A DNA stretch of 64,000 bases. It comes from Pseudoalteromonas sp. P1-9. GTDB lineage: Bacteria; Pseudomonadota; Gammaproteobacteria; Enterobacterales; Alteromonadaceae. Where the stretch lies: positions 124,001 to 188,000 of the forward strand of contig NZ_LKBD01000001.1 in NCBI RefSeq assembly GCF_001399975.1, written 5' to 3'. Shown here piece by piece: positions 43,936 to 52,975 of the stretch (positions are counted from its first letter, which is position 1; every line of letters starts with the position of its first letter). The notes below the pieces were generated by a model, which was not told the origin of the DNA, did not search any database, and worked only from the letters and a program-made list of their open reading frames with translations. Made by a program: the position numbers and the translations under genes.

Positions 43936-44919
43936 ATGCGCAAACACGCTATTTTTACGTACGGTGTTGGGTTTATTGCTATTTTATTGAGCCTTTTTAT
44001 TGGACTCAATGGTGGTAAAACCATTCTGCCTTGGCAGCTAAGCGAAATTGATAAAGTGATTTTATTTGATTTACGTTTAGCAAAAATCATTACTGCCATA
44101 ACGGTGGGGATCTGTTTGGCGATTGCCGGACATTTGTTTCAGTTATTGTTAGCTAATCCGCTTGCAGAGCCCAGTTTACTTGGCATTTCAGGTATCGCAT
44201 CGCTTGCTGTCATTTTAGGTGCGGCGGGGCTGATATCAAGTGCCTTTGATTTTAGTGTGTTCTACATGTTTTTATTTGCCTTGTGCGGTGCTGCATTGGC
44301 AATAAGTGTGATCTTTTTGATCGCAAAAAAGCTCGGTAATTATGCCAGTCTCGCAATCATATTGGCAGGTATTTGTATCACCACAATTACATCAGCGATT
44401 TCTAGCTGGTTTATTTTTTATTCAGATAACGATCAGTTACGCATTTTTAGTGTGTGGATGCTCGGTAGTTTTGAACATGTCACTATGACCAGTGCACTGG
44501 TAACACTTGCAGCAACCGGCGTAATTGTTTCTTTATTAAAGCGTCGCAGTCGCGCACTTAATTTTGTCTATCTCGGCGATAGAAACGCGCAATTGCATGG
44601 TATCGACGTAAAACGCTTGCGCTTAGAATGCTTGTCGGTTGCTGCTTTATTAACAGCGATTGCGGTATCGCTAGGCGGAATTGTGGCGTTTTTAGGCTTG
44701 TTGGTTCCTCATGCGTGTCGTATGATTTTCGGAAATGATAACAAGCATTTAATCACTAAACTGTGTTTCGTTGGCGCTACGGCTATGGTGTTTATCGAGT
44801 TTTTATCTCGTTCATTAATGAGTACTAACTTACCTTTAGCGCTTGTTAGTGCAACACTTGGTGGTCCTTTGTTTATTTGGGTGCTATTTAAACACTTTGC
44901 ACACAGGAACCATATGTAA
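43936..44919 (+). CDS. btuC: Vitamin B12 ABC transporter permease BtuC-like (FecCD family)
   Basis: 327 aa with about ten hydrophobic helices. FecCD/BtuC signatures: RLAKIITAITVGICLAIAGHLFQLLLANPLAEPSLLGISG near the start and ALGGIVAFLGLLVPHACRMIFG-like sequence (SLGGIVAFLGLLVPHACRMI) near residue 250. Pairs with the ATPase encoded next. Cobalamin versus siderophore cannot be fully separated by sequence alone, but the PLAEPSLLG form favours BtuC. No cobalamin riboswitch fits in the 115-bp upstream gap, and no btuF is nearby. Confidence 0.85.
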   Translation: MRKHAIFTYGVGFIAILLSLFIGLNGGKTILPWQLSEIDKVILFDLRLAKIITAITVGICLAIAGHLFQLLLANPLAEPSLLGISGIASLAVILGAAGLISSAFDFSVFYMFLFALCGAALAISVIFLIAKKLGNYASLAIILAGICITTITSAISSWFIFYSDNDQLRIFSVWMLGSFEHVTMTSALVTLAATGVIVSLLKRRSRALNFVYLGDRNAQLHGIDVKRLRLECLSVAALLTAIAVSLGGIVAFLGLLVPHACRMIFGNDNKHLITKLCFVGATAMVFIEFLSRSLMSTNLPLALVSATLGGPLFIWVLFKHFAHRNHM

Positions 44920-45698
44920 TGACTGCGCCTATCAGTTTAAAAATAAGTGATTTATTGTTAAACCCGTTTAATGGCTTTACGGTTCAGGTATCGGAGTTGT
45001 CGTTAAGCCCTGGTTTTTATCACTTATTAGGTGCAAATGGGGCGGGAAAATCAACCTTACTTGATTGCATTGCGGGCCTCTATAGCGAGGTTTATGGTGC
45101 GATTACTATTTCTGGAAGCGTTTATTCATCGTTGTCGCTGCAACAATTAGCGCAAAAACGGGCGTACTTAACTCAGCAAAACCAAGCACATTTTTCAATT
45201 ACCGGATATGAAATGCTGGCAATTTGTTTTGATAGCGAGGTTGATAGTTTAAAAGTACTACTTGAAAACAATGCGGTAGTACGAGGCTTAGAAGTGGCCG
45301 GTTTACTTGAAAAACCATTGCAGTTTTTATCCGGCGGTGAACGACAGCGCTGTTATCTCACAGCTACCTTGCTTGGCTGCGATGAAAAATTAAAGCCTCA
45401 GGCCAACTTATTATTGTTGGATGAGCCTTTCACCGGGTTGGATATTAAACATACTTTATGGTTAATTGATTATTTAGAACATATTAGCAGTCGAATTTGT
45501 GTTTTATCTTCTCATCATGAGGTGAATTTCGCCTTAAAATCGCAAAATCCTTGTTTATTAATGAAAAAAGGTTCGCTAATAGGCGAGTTTAAAGCAGGTC
45601 GTGATATTAAAATTTCGAATCTTATTGACTGTTTTGGCCTTAATTCATCGCAAATAAGTTATGAAAATAATGCTTATTACCAAATATCATGGAACTAA
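44919..45698 (+). CDS. btuD: Vitamin B12 ABC transporter ATPase BtuD-like
   Basis: 259 aa. Walker A GANGAGKST, Q-loop in YLTQQNQAHF, signature LSGGERQR, Walker B LLLLDEPFTGLD and switch His in SSHHEVN. Starts within the btuC stop (TAATG), so the two are coupled. The ATPase drives permease BtuC. A cytoplasmic peripheral protein. Confidence 0.88.
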   Translation: MTAPISLKISDLLLNPFNGFTVQVSELSLSPGFYHLLGANGAGKSTLLDCIAGLYSEVYGAITISGSVYSSLSLQQLAQKRAYLTQQNQAHFSITGYEMLAICFDSEVDSLKVLLENNAVVRGLEVAGLLEKPLQFLSGGERQRCYLTATLLGCDEKLKPQANLLLLDEPFTGLDIKHTLWLIDYLEHISSRICVLSSHHEVNFALKSQNPCLLMKKGSLIGEFKAGRDIKISNLIDCFGLNSSQISYENNAYYQISWN

Positions 45699-45774
45699 AC
45701 AAATTATCACTTGAAATTTAATTTTAGCCCTGTAAATTCGGAACTGAGGTTATATTGGAATGAGGAAAAATGTA

Positions 45775-47124
45775 GTGAAACCTTGGAGCCCGAATAGCTG
45801 GAGAGATCTCCCTATTCAACAACAGCCAAATTACAGAGATGCTGAACAATTATCAAACGTAGAAGCACAGTTAAATTCAGCACCACCACTGGTGTTTGCG
45901 GAAGAAACTCGTAGTTTATTTAAGTACCTTGAAAATGTGTGTGAAGGTAAAGCCTTCTTACTACAAGGTGGTGACTGCGCAGAAAGCTTTTCAGAGTTTA
46001 ATGCAGCGAGCATTCGCGATACGTTTAAAACCCTTATGCAAATGGCGGTTGTTTTAACTTACGGCGGTAAATGCCCTGTAGTAAAAATTGCACGCATGGC
46101 TGGTCAATACGCTAAACCGCGTTCAGCTGATCTTGAAACGATTGATGGCGTTAGCCTACCGTCTTATCGCGGTGATATCGTTAATAGTTTCGAATTTACA
46201 GAAGATGCACGTATCCCAGATCCGCAGCGTTTAATGCAGGCGTATCATCACAGCGCGGCAACATTAAATTTATTACGTGCATTTGCTCAAGGTGGTTTAG
46301 CAGATTTACACCAGGTAAATCGTTGGAACATGAGCTTTGTTGCGGCAAACCCACTTAAAAACAAATACCAAGAGCTTGCAGATCGCATTCAAGATGCACT
46401 GCAGTTTATGGAAGTGTGCGGTATTACATCAGGTAACTCTGCAAATATTCGCGAAACTGAATTGTTTACATCGCACGAAGCGCTACTGCTTGGTTATGAA
46501 GAAGCATTAACACGTCGCGATCACTTATCGGGTGATTGGTACGACTGTTCTGCGCACTTTGTATGGATTGGTGAGCGCACACGTCAGTTAGATCACGCTC
46601 ATATTGAGTTCTTCCGTGGCATTAAAAACCCAATTGGTGTGAAAGTGGGCCCTGGCATGGATCCTGATGATCTTATTCGTTTAATTGATGCAGTAAACCC
46701 AGATAACATCCCTGGTCGCCTAACGCTTATTACACGCATGGGTGCGGACGTATTACCTGAAAAACTACCTGCGTTAGTACGTAAAGTACAGCAAGAAGGT
46801 CGCAAGGTGATTTGGAGTTCAGATCCAATGCACGGTAATACTGAAAAAGCTAGCAATGGTTATAAAACGCGTAGCTTTGATAATATTATGCGTGAAATCA
46901 GCCAGTTCTTTGCAGTTCATAAAGCTGAAGGTTCATACCCAGGTGGTATTCACCTAGAAATGACAGGCCAGCACGTAACGGAATGTACCGGTGGTGCATA
47001 TGGTTTATGTGAGGAAGACTTAGCACAGCGCTATCGTACTCAGTGTGATCCGCGTCTAAACGCCGATCAGGTACTTGAGCTTGGTTTCTTAGTGGCTGAT
47101 TTATTGAAAGACGCACGCAAATAA
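45775..47124 (+). CDS. Class II 3-deoxy-7-phosphoheptulonate (DAHP) synthase
   Basis: 449 aa from the GTG at 45775, giving [20 protein letters not shown] which fits the usual start of class II (plant-like) enzymes and has GAGGAA 9 bp before; an ATG at 45760 adds five residues. Motifs: [68 protein letters not shown], and [18 protein letters not shown]. It condenses PEP and erythrose-4-P in the first step of the shikimate pathway. Monocistronic with its own terminator. Confidence 0.93.
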   Translation: MKPWSPNSWRDLPIQQQPNYRDAEQLSNVEAQLNSAPPLVFAEETRSLFKYLENVCEGKAFLLQGGDCAESFSEFNAASIRDTFKTLMQMAVVLTYGGKCPVVKIARMAGQYAKPRSADLETIDGVSLPSYRGDIVNSFEFTEDARIPDPQRLMQAYHHSAATLNLLRAFAQGGLADLHQVNRWNMSFVAANPLKNKYQELADRIQDALQFMEVCGITSGNSANIRETELFTSHEALLLGYEEALTRRDHLSGDWYDCSAHFVWIGERTRQLDHAHIEFFRGIKNPIGVKVGPGMDPDDLIRLIDAVNPDNIPGRLTLITRMGADVLPEKLPALVRKVQQEGRKVIWSSDPMHGNTEKASNGYKTRSFDNIMREISQFFAVHKAEGSYPGGIHLEMTGQHVTECTGGAYGLCEEDLAQRYRTQCDPRLNADQVLELGFLVADLLKDARK

Positions 47125-47154
47125 GCGGTGTTTTCATCACCATAGAAATACATT

Positions 47155-47180
47155 AAAGGCCTAAATACGGGCCTTTTTTT
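47155..47180 (+). terminator. Intrinsic terminator
   Basis: AAAGGCC/GGCCTTT arms with an 8-nt loop, followed by TTTTT; 31 bp after the DAHP synthase stop. Confidence 0.9.
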
Positions 47181-47326
47181 ATGGCTAAATGGATCGATTT
47201 TATATTCATTATCGTTTAATTTTATTTACGCAGTTAGGCTTATTTACGCTAAGCTTAACGATAGGTTGTTAATATTTATCGCTTTTGTTGTTTTGAGTTA
47301 TCGATGGTAAGGAGATTGGAGGCATT

Positions 47327-48049
47327 TTGATACGGATTTTACTGCTTACATTGGGTTTGCTTGCGTTTTCAGCGTTTGCGGGTCAAAACAGCTTGCGTTA
47401 CAACATGTCTGGTTCTAACAACTGGGTGCCTTACTACATGCCCGATAAAGCAACGCCAGGCATTCTTGGTGAGCTTATTCCGCTTATTTTAGCTGAAGCA
47501 AATATCGAAGGCGTGCAGCTTAATTTACCGCCCAAGCGCACCAACCAAGCATTATTAGAAGGCAAACTCGACTTTGATACTGTGTGTGCTGAATGGTTTC
47601 CAAATCAAAAGGTCGGCCCTGAATTTGTATTATCAAAGCCCTTGTTTACCGTAAAAGAATATTTTGTTGGGTTAAAAGATGCGGATAAAACTGCGCACTT
47701 AAATCACGACAATATCGGCACCGTGCTGGGTTACTATTACTACGATGATAGCTTGTTTAATCGCATTGATTTTAAATCAGAAAGAGAATTGGTGTTAGCA
47801 CTTAAAAAAGCGCGTGTTTCGCGCATTCTTATTGGCGATTTAACGGCGAGTTATTGGGGTAAACGTTACGATGTTAATCTTGATTTCCAAAAGCTACATA
47901 CTGAAGGGTTACTGAGATTACGCCTTAATAAACAAAAGCAGCATTTGTTACCAAATCTCAATGCTGCTATTGATGCGCTTACAGAGCGTGGTGTGATAGC
48001 GCGTATTGTATCAAAATACACCCGCCTTTATTCGACTAACCTTAACTAG
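47327..48049 (+). CDS. Periplasmic solute-binding protein, SBP_bac_3-like
   Basis: 240 aa with a TTG start supported by a strong GGAGG 4-5 bp before it. Signal peptide to about FAFAG. Family 3-type features: YYMPDKATPGILGELIPLIL, LPPKRTNQALLEGKLDFDTVCAEWF and GTVLGYYYYDDSLF. The same length and layout as the protein at 1507-2229. No ABC permease nearby. It overlaps the convergent hydroxylase gene by 4 bp. Confidence 0.72.
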   Translation: MIRILLLTLGLLAFSAFAGQNSLRYNMSGSNNWVPYYMPDKATPGILGELIPLILAEANIEGVQLNLPPKRTNQALLEGKLDFDTVCAEWFPNQKVGPEFVLSKPLFTVKEYFVGLKDADKTAHLNHDNIGTVLGYYYYDDSLFNRIDFKSERELVLALKKARVSRILIGDLTASYWGKRYDVNLDFQKLHTEGLLRLRLNKQKQHLLPNLNAAIDALTERGVIARIVSKYTRLYSTNLN

Positions 48050-48855
48050 TGACTAGGATACCCAAATAACACGCTGAGTTTTGCTCGCAGGGTTTTAGCT
48101 TGCTTTAACTGCCTGCTTAAAACACCTAATTGCTTAAAGTTCGCGCTCAGAGGGTTGTCTTTTGGTAATTCACCAACAATGCCATATTTAATGGTAATTG
48201 CCTTATCTTCTGGTGCAAATGTGCCAAATAGTTTATCCCAAATAATTAATACACCAGCGTAATTTTTATCGATGTACGGCCTGTTAGTGGCGTGGTGAAT
48301 ACGATGATGGGTTGGTGTGTTAAATACCTTTTCAAACCAGCCTAAATTACCTATCACTTGAGTATGAACAAAAAACTGATATGCCAGATTAATTGCTACA
48401 ATCGCGAACACTAAACTCGGTGAAAAGCCGATTAAAATCATCGGCAACCAGAATAGCCACATGCCAACAATCGGATATAAAATGCTTTGTCTAAATGCCG
48501 TAGTAAAATTCATGTGCGTTGAACTGTGATGCACAACATGAGCCAGCCAAAACCAATGAATGTTGTGGGATGCACGATGAAACCAGTAATACAAAAAGTC
48601 CTGTAAAATAAAACCAATTAACAAGGATGTGAAGGTGAGTTTAATGTCGAATAAAGCATACTGATGTAGCCATAAAAATATTGGCATTAACAACAGTAAT
48701 ATCACTGCATCTGATGCTTGGTGTAACAGCGCCAGCAAGGTGTTATTAATGCTGTCTTTTATATTGTAGTGTTGTCGCGCTTTTTTAAATTCCAACACGA
48801 CACAAATAATAAAAACGGGGCTCAACCCCAGTAAAATAAGTTCAACTGGGATCAT
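48046..48855 (-). CDS. Sterol desaturase / fatty-acid hydroxylase family membrane protein
   Basis: 269 aa with several membrane helices and the histidine clusters of di-iron membrane hydroxylases: HRASHNIHWFWLAHVVHHSSTHMN and THHRIHHATN. These enzymes hydroxylate or desaturate lipids. Substrate is unknown. It overlaps the SRPBCC gene by 14 bp, so the two are coupled. Confidence 0.88.
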   Translation of the reverse strand: MIPVELILLGLSPVFIICVVLEFKKARQHYNIKDSINNTLLALLHQASDAVILLLLMPIFLWLHQYALFDIKLTFTSLLIGFILQDFLYYWFHRASHNIHWFWLAHVVHHSSTHMNFTTAFRQSILYPIVGMWLFWLPMILIGFSPSLVFAIVAINLAYQFFVHTQVIGNLGWFEKVFNTPTHHRIHHATNRPYIDKNYAGVLIIWDKLFGTFAPEDKAITIKYGIVGELPKDNPLSANFKQLGVLSRQLKQAKTLRAKLSVLFGYPSH

Positions 48856-49270
48856 AAAATGCTCCTAATTTATCAAGGCAATTGCGAATGTCATTGGCCA
48901 AAATGCGGCGCAATAAAACACCAGGTAAATACCAAGGTGAATTACATTGTATGGTGTAAGTTACGGTTGTGTGCTTGCCATGAGGTTGCAAGGTAATAAC
49001 GCCCAAATGATCTTTCACAGGGAAGTTGTTTAATACGCGATAACGGATCTCACGTTCACTGGCATGGATAATTTCTTCTAAAAACGTAATACCCAACAGG
49101 GTTATTTGCCTTACGCAGCCTTTTCCACCTATTGGCTCATTGTTATTTTGTGGCTTTACAACCTTGAACGACGCATTGAAAAACTGATTAAGGTTTTCGT
49201 GATCGATCAACTTAGTAAAAATTTGATCTGGCGTGGCCAGTATTGTTTTTTGATATTGAACAGAAATCAT
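48842..49270 (-). CDS. SRPBCC (START-like) family protein
   Basis: 142 aa. N-terminal YQKTILATPDQIFTKLIDHENLNQFFN and central VRQITLLGITFLEEIIHASEREIRYRVL, then VTYTIQCNSPWYLPGVLLRRI. The fold is the helix-grip polyketide-cyclase/lipid-binding superfamily, consistent with a hydrophobic ligand and the neighbouring lipid hydroxylase. First gene of the pair. An origin-iteron-like sequence lies in its N-terminal codons (49,213-49,231). Confidence 0.78.
   Translation of the reverse strand: MISVQYQKTILATPDQIFTKLIDHENLNQFFNASFKVVKPQNNNEPIGGKGCVRQITLLGITFLEEIIHASEREIRYRVLNNFPVKDHLGVITLQPHGKHTTVTYTIQCNSPWYLPGVLLRRILANDIRNCLDKLGAFYDPS
49213..49231 (+). repeat. Ectopic iteron-like site within SRPBCC gene
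   Basis: TTAGTAAAAATTTGATCTGG (taken from 49,212) shares an exact 16-mer, GTAAAAATTTGATCTG, with origin iteron 41,606-41,625 and fits the consensus. About 7.6 kb to the right of the origin, within a coding region. Confidence 0.45.
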
Positions 49271-49370
49271 AAAAAATGACGCTAATGAACACCTGTTAGC
49301 AGCATAATTTGACTTTAGTTGTTTATCTTGCGCTAATACGCCATAGTTTTTGTTATTTTACGACAATATT

Positions 49371-50357
49371 ATGGCATCGGTTTCAATTGCGTATTTGCAA
49401 AGCGTTTTACACTATTTACATGATTTAGGCATAGAACCACCAGCGCATCACGCAAACATTGCGCTGAGTAATAGCGATAGCGCGCACCAAGTAACAATGA
49501 AGCACTATGTTGATTTGCTTAATTACGGCGCGCTTTTAAGTGAGCAAAGCTTATTTGGTTTTGAACTAGGTAAACGCATTCAAGCCAAAGATTATGGTGT
49601 ACTTGGCTATTTGGTTGAAAGCTGTGAAAATTTAGAACAAGCGATTGAGGCACTTATTCGTTTTGATTCGTTAGTTGCGGATATTGGCGAAACTAAGGTG
49701 AGTCATTTTGATCAACAAGTTCAGCTAGACTGGCATGTTAAAAGTGACGATTGTAAGCAAATGGTGCTAAGAAACACCACTGCTTGGGTTGCCACTGTAC
49801 GCAAGATTCTTGGTGAACACTACCAACCTGATGAAATTACGTTCACCTTTAATTTAAGCCAAAATGAACGGCTTACGCTGAGTAATTGGTTTAATTGTAA
49901 TGTGACAACAAACGCAATTAAAAATAGTATCGTTTTTTCAAAGGCGTTACTGTCAATCCCCTTTACAAGTGAAAACAAGGCAATGTTTCAGGCCTTAATA
50001 CAGGTATCTGAAAAAGAGCTACAAGCACGCCAACCCAATGAAAATATAAAAGAGCAGGTAATATTGCTGCTAAAAGCAAAAAGCAGCTTAAAAAACTGCG
50101 ATCAAAATCGGATCGCAGCCGCTTTGTTTATGAGTCCAAGAACCTTGCAGCGCAAACTAAAACAGCAAAATACCTATTTTATTGAATTATTAACAGATGA
50201 GCGAAAATCGCGAGTCGATTTTTTACTAACTCAGCACACTATTGCTGAAACAGCCTACGAGCTTGGCTTTCAAGAACAATCTTCGTTTACGCATGCGTTT
50301 AAAAAGTGGTTTTCGACAACACCGCTGCGCTATCAAAAGTTACTGTTAAAAAAATAA
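49371..50357 (+). CDS. AraC-family transcriptional regulator (Arabinose_bd type)
   Basis: 328 aa from the ATG at 49371; a TTG seven codons upstream is less likely. N-terminal Arabinose_bd-like domain with LLSEQSLFGFELGKRIQAKDYGVLGYLVESCENLEQAIEAL, C-terminal double helix-turn-helix ending in AYELGFQEQSSFTHAFKKWFSTTPLRYQ. This type (OruR/ArgR-like) often senses amino-acid-like or aldehyde-type metabolites. It is divergent from the lipid hydroxylase/SRPBCC pair, which it may regulate. Confidence 0.88.
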   Translation: MASVSIAYLQSVLHYLHDLGIEPPAHHANIALSNSDSAHQVTMKHYVDLLNYGALLSEQSLFGFELGKRIQAKDYGVLGYLVESCENLEQAIEALIRFDSLVADIGETKVSHFDQQVQLDWHVKSDDCKQMVLRNTTAWVATVRKILGEHYQPDEITFTFNLSQNERLTLSNWFNCNVTTNAIKNSIVFSKALLSIPFTSENKAMFQALIQVSEKELQARQPNENIKEQVILLLKAKSSLKNCDQNRIAAALFMSPRTLQRKLKQQNTYFIELLTDERKSRVDFLLTQHTIAETAYELGFQEQSSFTHAFKKWFSTTPLRYQKLLLKK

Positions 50358-50469
50358 TTTATGACTTTTTCGCTTTTGATAAATAAAAAAGTTTAAAAAA
50401 ACGCTTTACCTCAACCCGACTTGAGCTTTTAAAGTACCTGCACAATTTTGGCAAAAGGACTTTAAACTG

Positions 50470-50973
50470 ATGAAAAAGTTAGTGTTATTTTCAAGTGCAA
50501 ATAAACAAGGCAATACAGCAAAACTAATTGAGCAAGTTGCGAAACACCACCAATTGGATGTGATCGATATCGACTCGTTACAGATTTCGCCATACAACTA
50601 TCAAAATGAATACCCTGAAGACGATTTTTATGCGTTGGTTGAGCGAATTTTAGCGGCCGATAAATTAATTTTTGCATCGCCTGTGTATTGGCATGCACCT
50701 ACCGCCCCAATTAAACAATTGATCGATCGGATCACTGAGCTAACAGACGTACCAACACTCAAACCAAAAGCCCGTGCGTTTGCTAATAAAAAGGCCTTTG
50801 TTTTGGCCACATCGGCAAGTGATGAGCTATGCCCTATTTTTGATGGCTTTTTCGCAAAAGTGTTTAATTATTTTGATATTCAGTACACAGCGAAACTACA
50901 TGCTAGTTGTCGTGACGGTTTTTCGCTAGATAACACCGTGTTAGCGCAATTTAACGTGGCACTAAATAAGTAG
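50470..50973 (+). CDS. Flavodoxin-like NAD(P)H-dependent oxidoreductase
   Basis: 167 aa with the FMN phosphate-binding loop SSANKQGNTAKL, ISPYNYQNEYPEDDF, and ASPVYWHAPTAPIKQLIDRI. This is the flavodoxin_2/FMN-reductase layout. Electron donor or acceptor not inferable. 10 bp before the arylamine N-acetyltransferase gene, so likely co-transcribed. Confidence 0.85.
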   Translation: MKKLVLFSSANKQGNTAKLIEQVAKHHQLDVIDIDSLQISPYNYQNEYPEDDFYALVERILAADKLIFASPVYWHAPTAPIKQLIDRITELTDVPTLKPKARAFANKKAFVLATSASDELCPIFDGFFAKVFNYFDIQYTAKLHASCRDGFSLDNTVLAQFNVALNK

Positions 50974-50983
50974 GAGTACCCTG

Positions 50984-51793
50984 ATGGAACAATACGTACA
51001 AGATTATTTAAATCAGCTCAATGTGGCACCACAACTGCAAGGACTAGCGCTTATTTCGGCGCTTCATAAAGCGCATATAGCGACATTCCCTTTTAATAGC
51101 GCCAATGTCATTTTAAAAGAAAACTTATCACTTGAACCTGAAGCATTGTTTGACCGTGTAGTTACAAATCGACGAGGCGGATATTGTTTTGAACACAACA
51201 AGGTATTTTACCTTGCCTTAAAAGCGCTTGGTTTTACGGTTAGGCCACTTATAACACGGGTTTTACTTGATGGTAATGAGCAAAATGGCCGCTTGCACCG
51301 TGTTACTTTATTAGAATATCAAGGGAAACAATACATTGTAGATGTGGGCTTTGGCGTGCTTAACCCGCGCTTTATTGTGCCATTAAAAACTACAACGATT
51401 GATGCGCCAAATGGTCGGTATAGCCTTGAACAAACTGGCGATCAAGCGTATCGCTTGGCGTTAGCGCCTAATAATGACCAACCGATCACACTTTACCGTT
51501 TTGATTTAAGTGAATTCACCGAGATGGATTGCAATATTGGCCATTTTTATAGCTCGCAACACGAAAATGCGGCATTTGTGAATAATCTAGTGGTATCACG
51601 AATAATGGATAACGAGCGCATTTTAATTAGGAATAACCAAGTTACCTTTTTTGACGATGCACATAACCAGCAAGAGGTATTTACCATTACCTCGGCGAAA
51701 CAATTACATTCGCTACTGACAGAGCAGTGTTTAGTGGAGCTAACATTTGCACAAACGCAAACCTTGTTTGAGTTTATTAATCGAGAAACGTGA
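50984..51793 (+). CDS. nat: Arylamine N-acetyltransferase
   Basis: 269 aa. The cysteine-protease-like triad Cys68 (RRGGYCFEHN), His105 (GRLHRVTL) and Asp120 (YIVDVGFG) is intact. NAT transfers acetyl from acetyl-CoA to aromatic amines and hydrazines. Normal length. The flavodoxin-like enzyme just upstream could supply reduced aromatic amines (for example from nitro or azo compounds); this pairing is an inference. Confidence 0.9.
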   Translation: MEQYVQDYLNQLNVAPQLQGLALISALHKAHIATFPFNSANVILKENLSLEPEALFDRVVTNRRGGYCFEHNKVFYLALKALGFTVRPLITRVLLDGNEQNGRLHRVTLLEYQGKQYIVDVGFGVLNPRFIVPLKTTTIDAPNGRYSLEQTGDQAYRLALAPNNDQPITLYRFDLSEFTEMDCNIGHFYSSQHENAAFVNNLVVSRIMDNERILIRNNQVTFFDDAHNQQEVFTITSAKQLHSLLTEQCLVELTFAQTQTLFEFINRET

Positions 51794-51807
51794 TAAGACA
51801 TTTAGCA

Positions 51808-51837
51808 AACAAAAGCGGCCTTTTAGCCGCTTTTGTT
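51808..51837. terminator. Intrinsic terminator
   Basis: AACAAAAGCGGC/GCCGCTTTTGTT perfect 12-bp arms with a 6-nt loop after the NAT gene. Confidence 0.9.
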
Positions 51838-51910
51838 GTTTTAGGTTAACTGGTTGGCGCTTTGTCGTTAAACTAAATAATCTGAGCTAAAACCGCAAAA
51901 GTGAAAAGTG

Positions 51911-52327
51911 ATGAAACAGAATATTGTAAATATTGCACTGGTCGTAAAAGACTATGATGAAGCAATTGATTTTTATGTAAATAAGCTTAAGTTTGAATTG
52001 ATAGAAGACACTTATCAGGCAGAACAAGATAAACGCTGGGTTGTAGTGGCACCACCAAACTCTACCGGTACGGCACTGTTATTAGCAAAGGCATCAAAAC
52101 CTGAGCAGCACGCGTTTATTGGTAATCAAGCGGGTGGGCGCGTTTTTCTATTTTTGAATACCGATGATTTTTGGCGCGATTATGAGCACATGAAATCGGT
52201 AGGCGTGTCGTTTATTCGTGAGCCACAACAGCAACCTTATGGCACAGTTGCCGTATTTGAGGACTTGTACGGAAATCGTTGGGATTTACTACAATTAAAC
52301 GCTGAGCATCCAATGGCAAATAGATAG
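51911..52327 (+). CDS. VOC-family (glyoxalase/bleomycin resistance) protein
   Basis: 138 aa from the ATG at 51911; a GTG one codon earlier is also possible. Single vicinal-oxygen-chelate repeat pattern: NIALVVKDYDEAIDFYVNKLKFELIED, then GGRVFLFLNTDDFWRDYEHMK and VAVFEDLYGNRWDLLQ with the metal Glu. Active-site identity cannot be settled. The GFA gene follows after 43 bp. Confidence 0.85.
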   Translation: MKQNIVNIALVVKDYDEAIDFYVNKLKFELIEDTYQAEQDKRWVVVAPPNSTGTALLLAKASKPEQHAFIGNQAGGRVFLFLNTDDFWRDYEHMKSVGVSFIREPQQQPYGTVAVFEDLYGNRWDLLQLNAEHPMANR

Positions 52328-52370
52328 TTCTGATTGTTAGTCTAAAAGAGAGCGGCAAGGAGAAACGCGT

Positions 52371-52772
52371 ATGCAGCATCAAGGTTCATGTTTATGTGGC
52401 GCAGTTAAGTATGCGATAACCGGTAGTTTTAATGCATTTTATTTGTGTCATTGTGCGCGCTGTAAAAAGGGAACCGGGACCGCTCATGGTGCCAATTTAT
52501 TTGCATTTAATGCGCAGATAGACTGGCTGCAAGGGCAGGCACAGGTAAAACGTTATCAGCATTTAAACACTCGGCATGTTAAAAGTTTTTGCACCGATTG
52601 CGGTTCGCCATTACCAACACACGATCACGATTTAAATTGTGTTGTGGTCCCTGCTGGCAGTTTAGATACTGATGTGCCAATTTCTCCAAGTGCGCAAATT
52701 TTTGTTAAAAGCCGCGCGCCTTGGTTTAATGATATTGCGCACACTCCTTGTTTTAACGGCTTGCCGAAATAA
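52371..52772 (+). CDS. GFA-family zinc protein (glutathione-dependent formaldehyde-activating type)
   Basis: 133 aa with the zinc ligands of the GFA fold: GSCLCGAV, LCHCARCKKGTGT, and FCTDCGSPLP. A paralogue is at 58,137-58,553. The name reflects the family only; the GFA reaction itself is not established for these members. Confidence 0.85.
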   Translation: MQHQGSCLCGAVKYAITGSFNAFYLCHCARCKKGTGTAHGANLFAFNAQIDWLQGQAQVKRYQHLNTRHVKSFCTDCGSPLPTHDHDLNCVVVPAGSLDTDVPISPSAQIFVKSRAPWFNDIAHTPCFNGLPK

Positions 52773-52975
52773 TATTACGTAATTTGAACTTGCCGTTATA
52801 AGCGACTTTTAGAGACAAAATTAGTTAATGTGTTTGCAAAGGTTTTGCGATTGCCGTTTTAATTAATTGCATCAGTTGCTTTGCTTAATAACTAGTCTAA
52901 AGGTTAAGTATCTGATCTAAATAGTATATATTTTCGTAGTAATAAGCTTAATTAAAACGGAATTTCTAAGGATTT

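Noticed and set aside
47327-48049. Complete ABC amino-acid transporter around the solute-binding protein
   Set aside because: No permease or ATPase gene adjacent; the neighbours are DAHP synthase and a hydroxylase on another strand.
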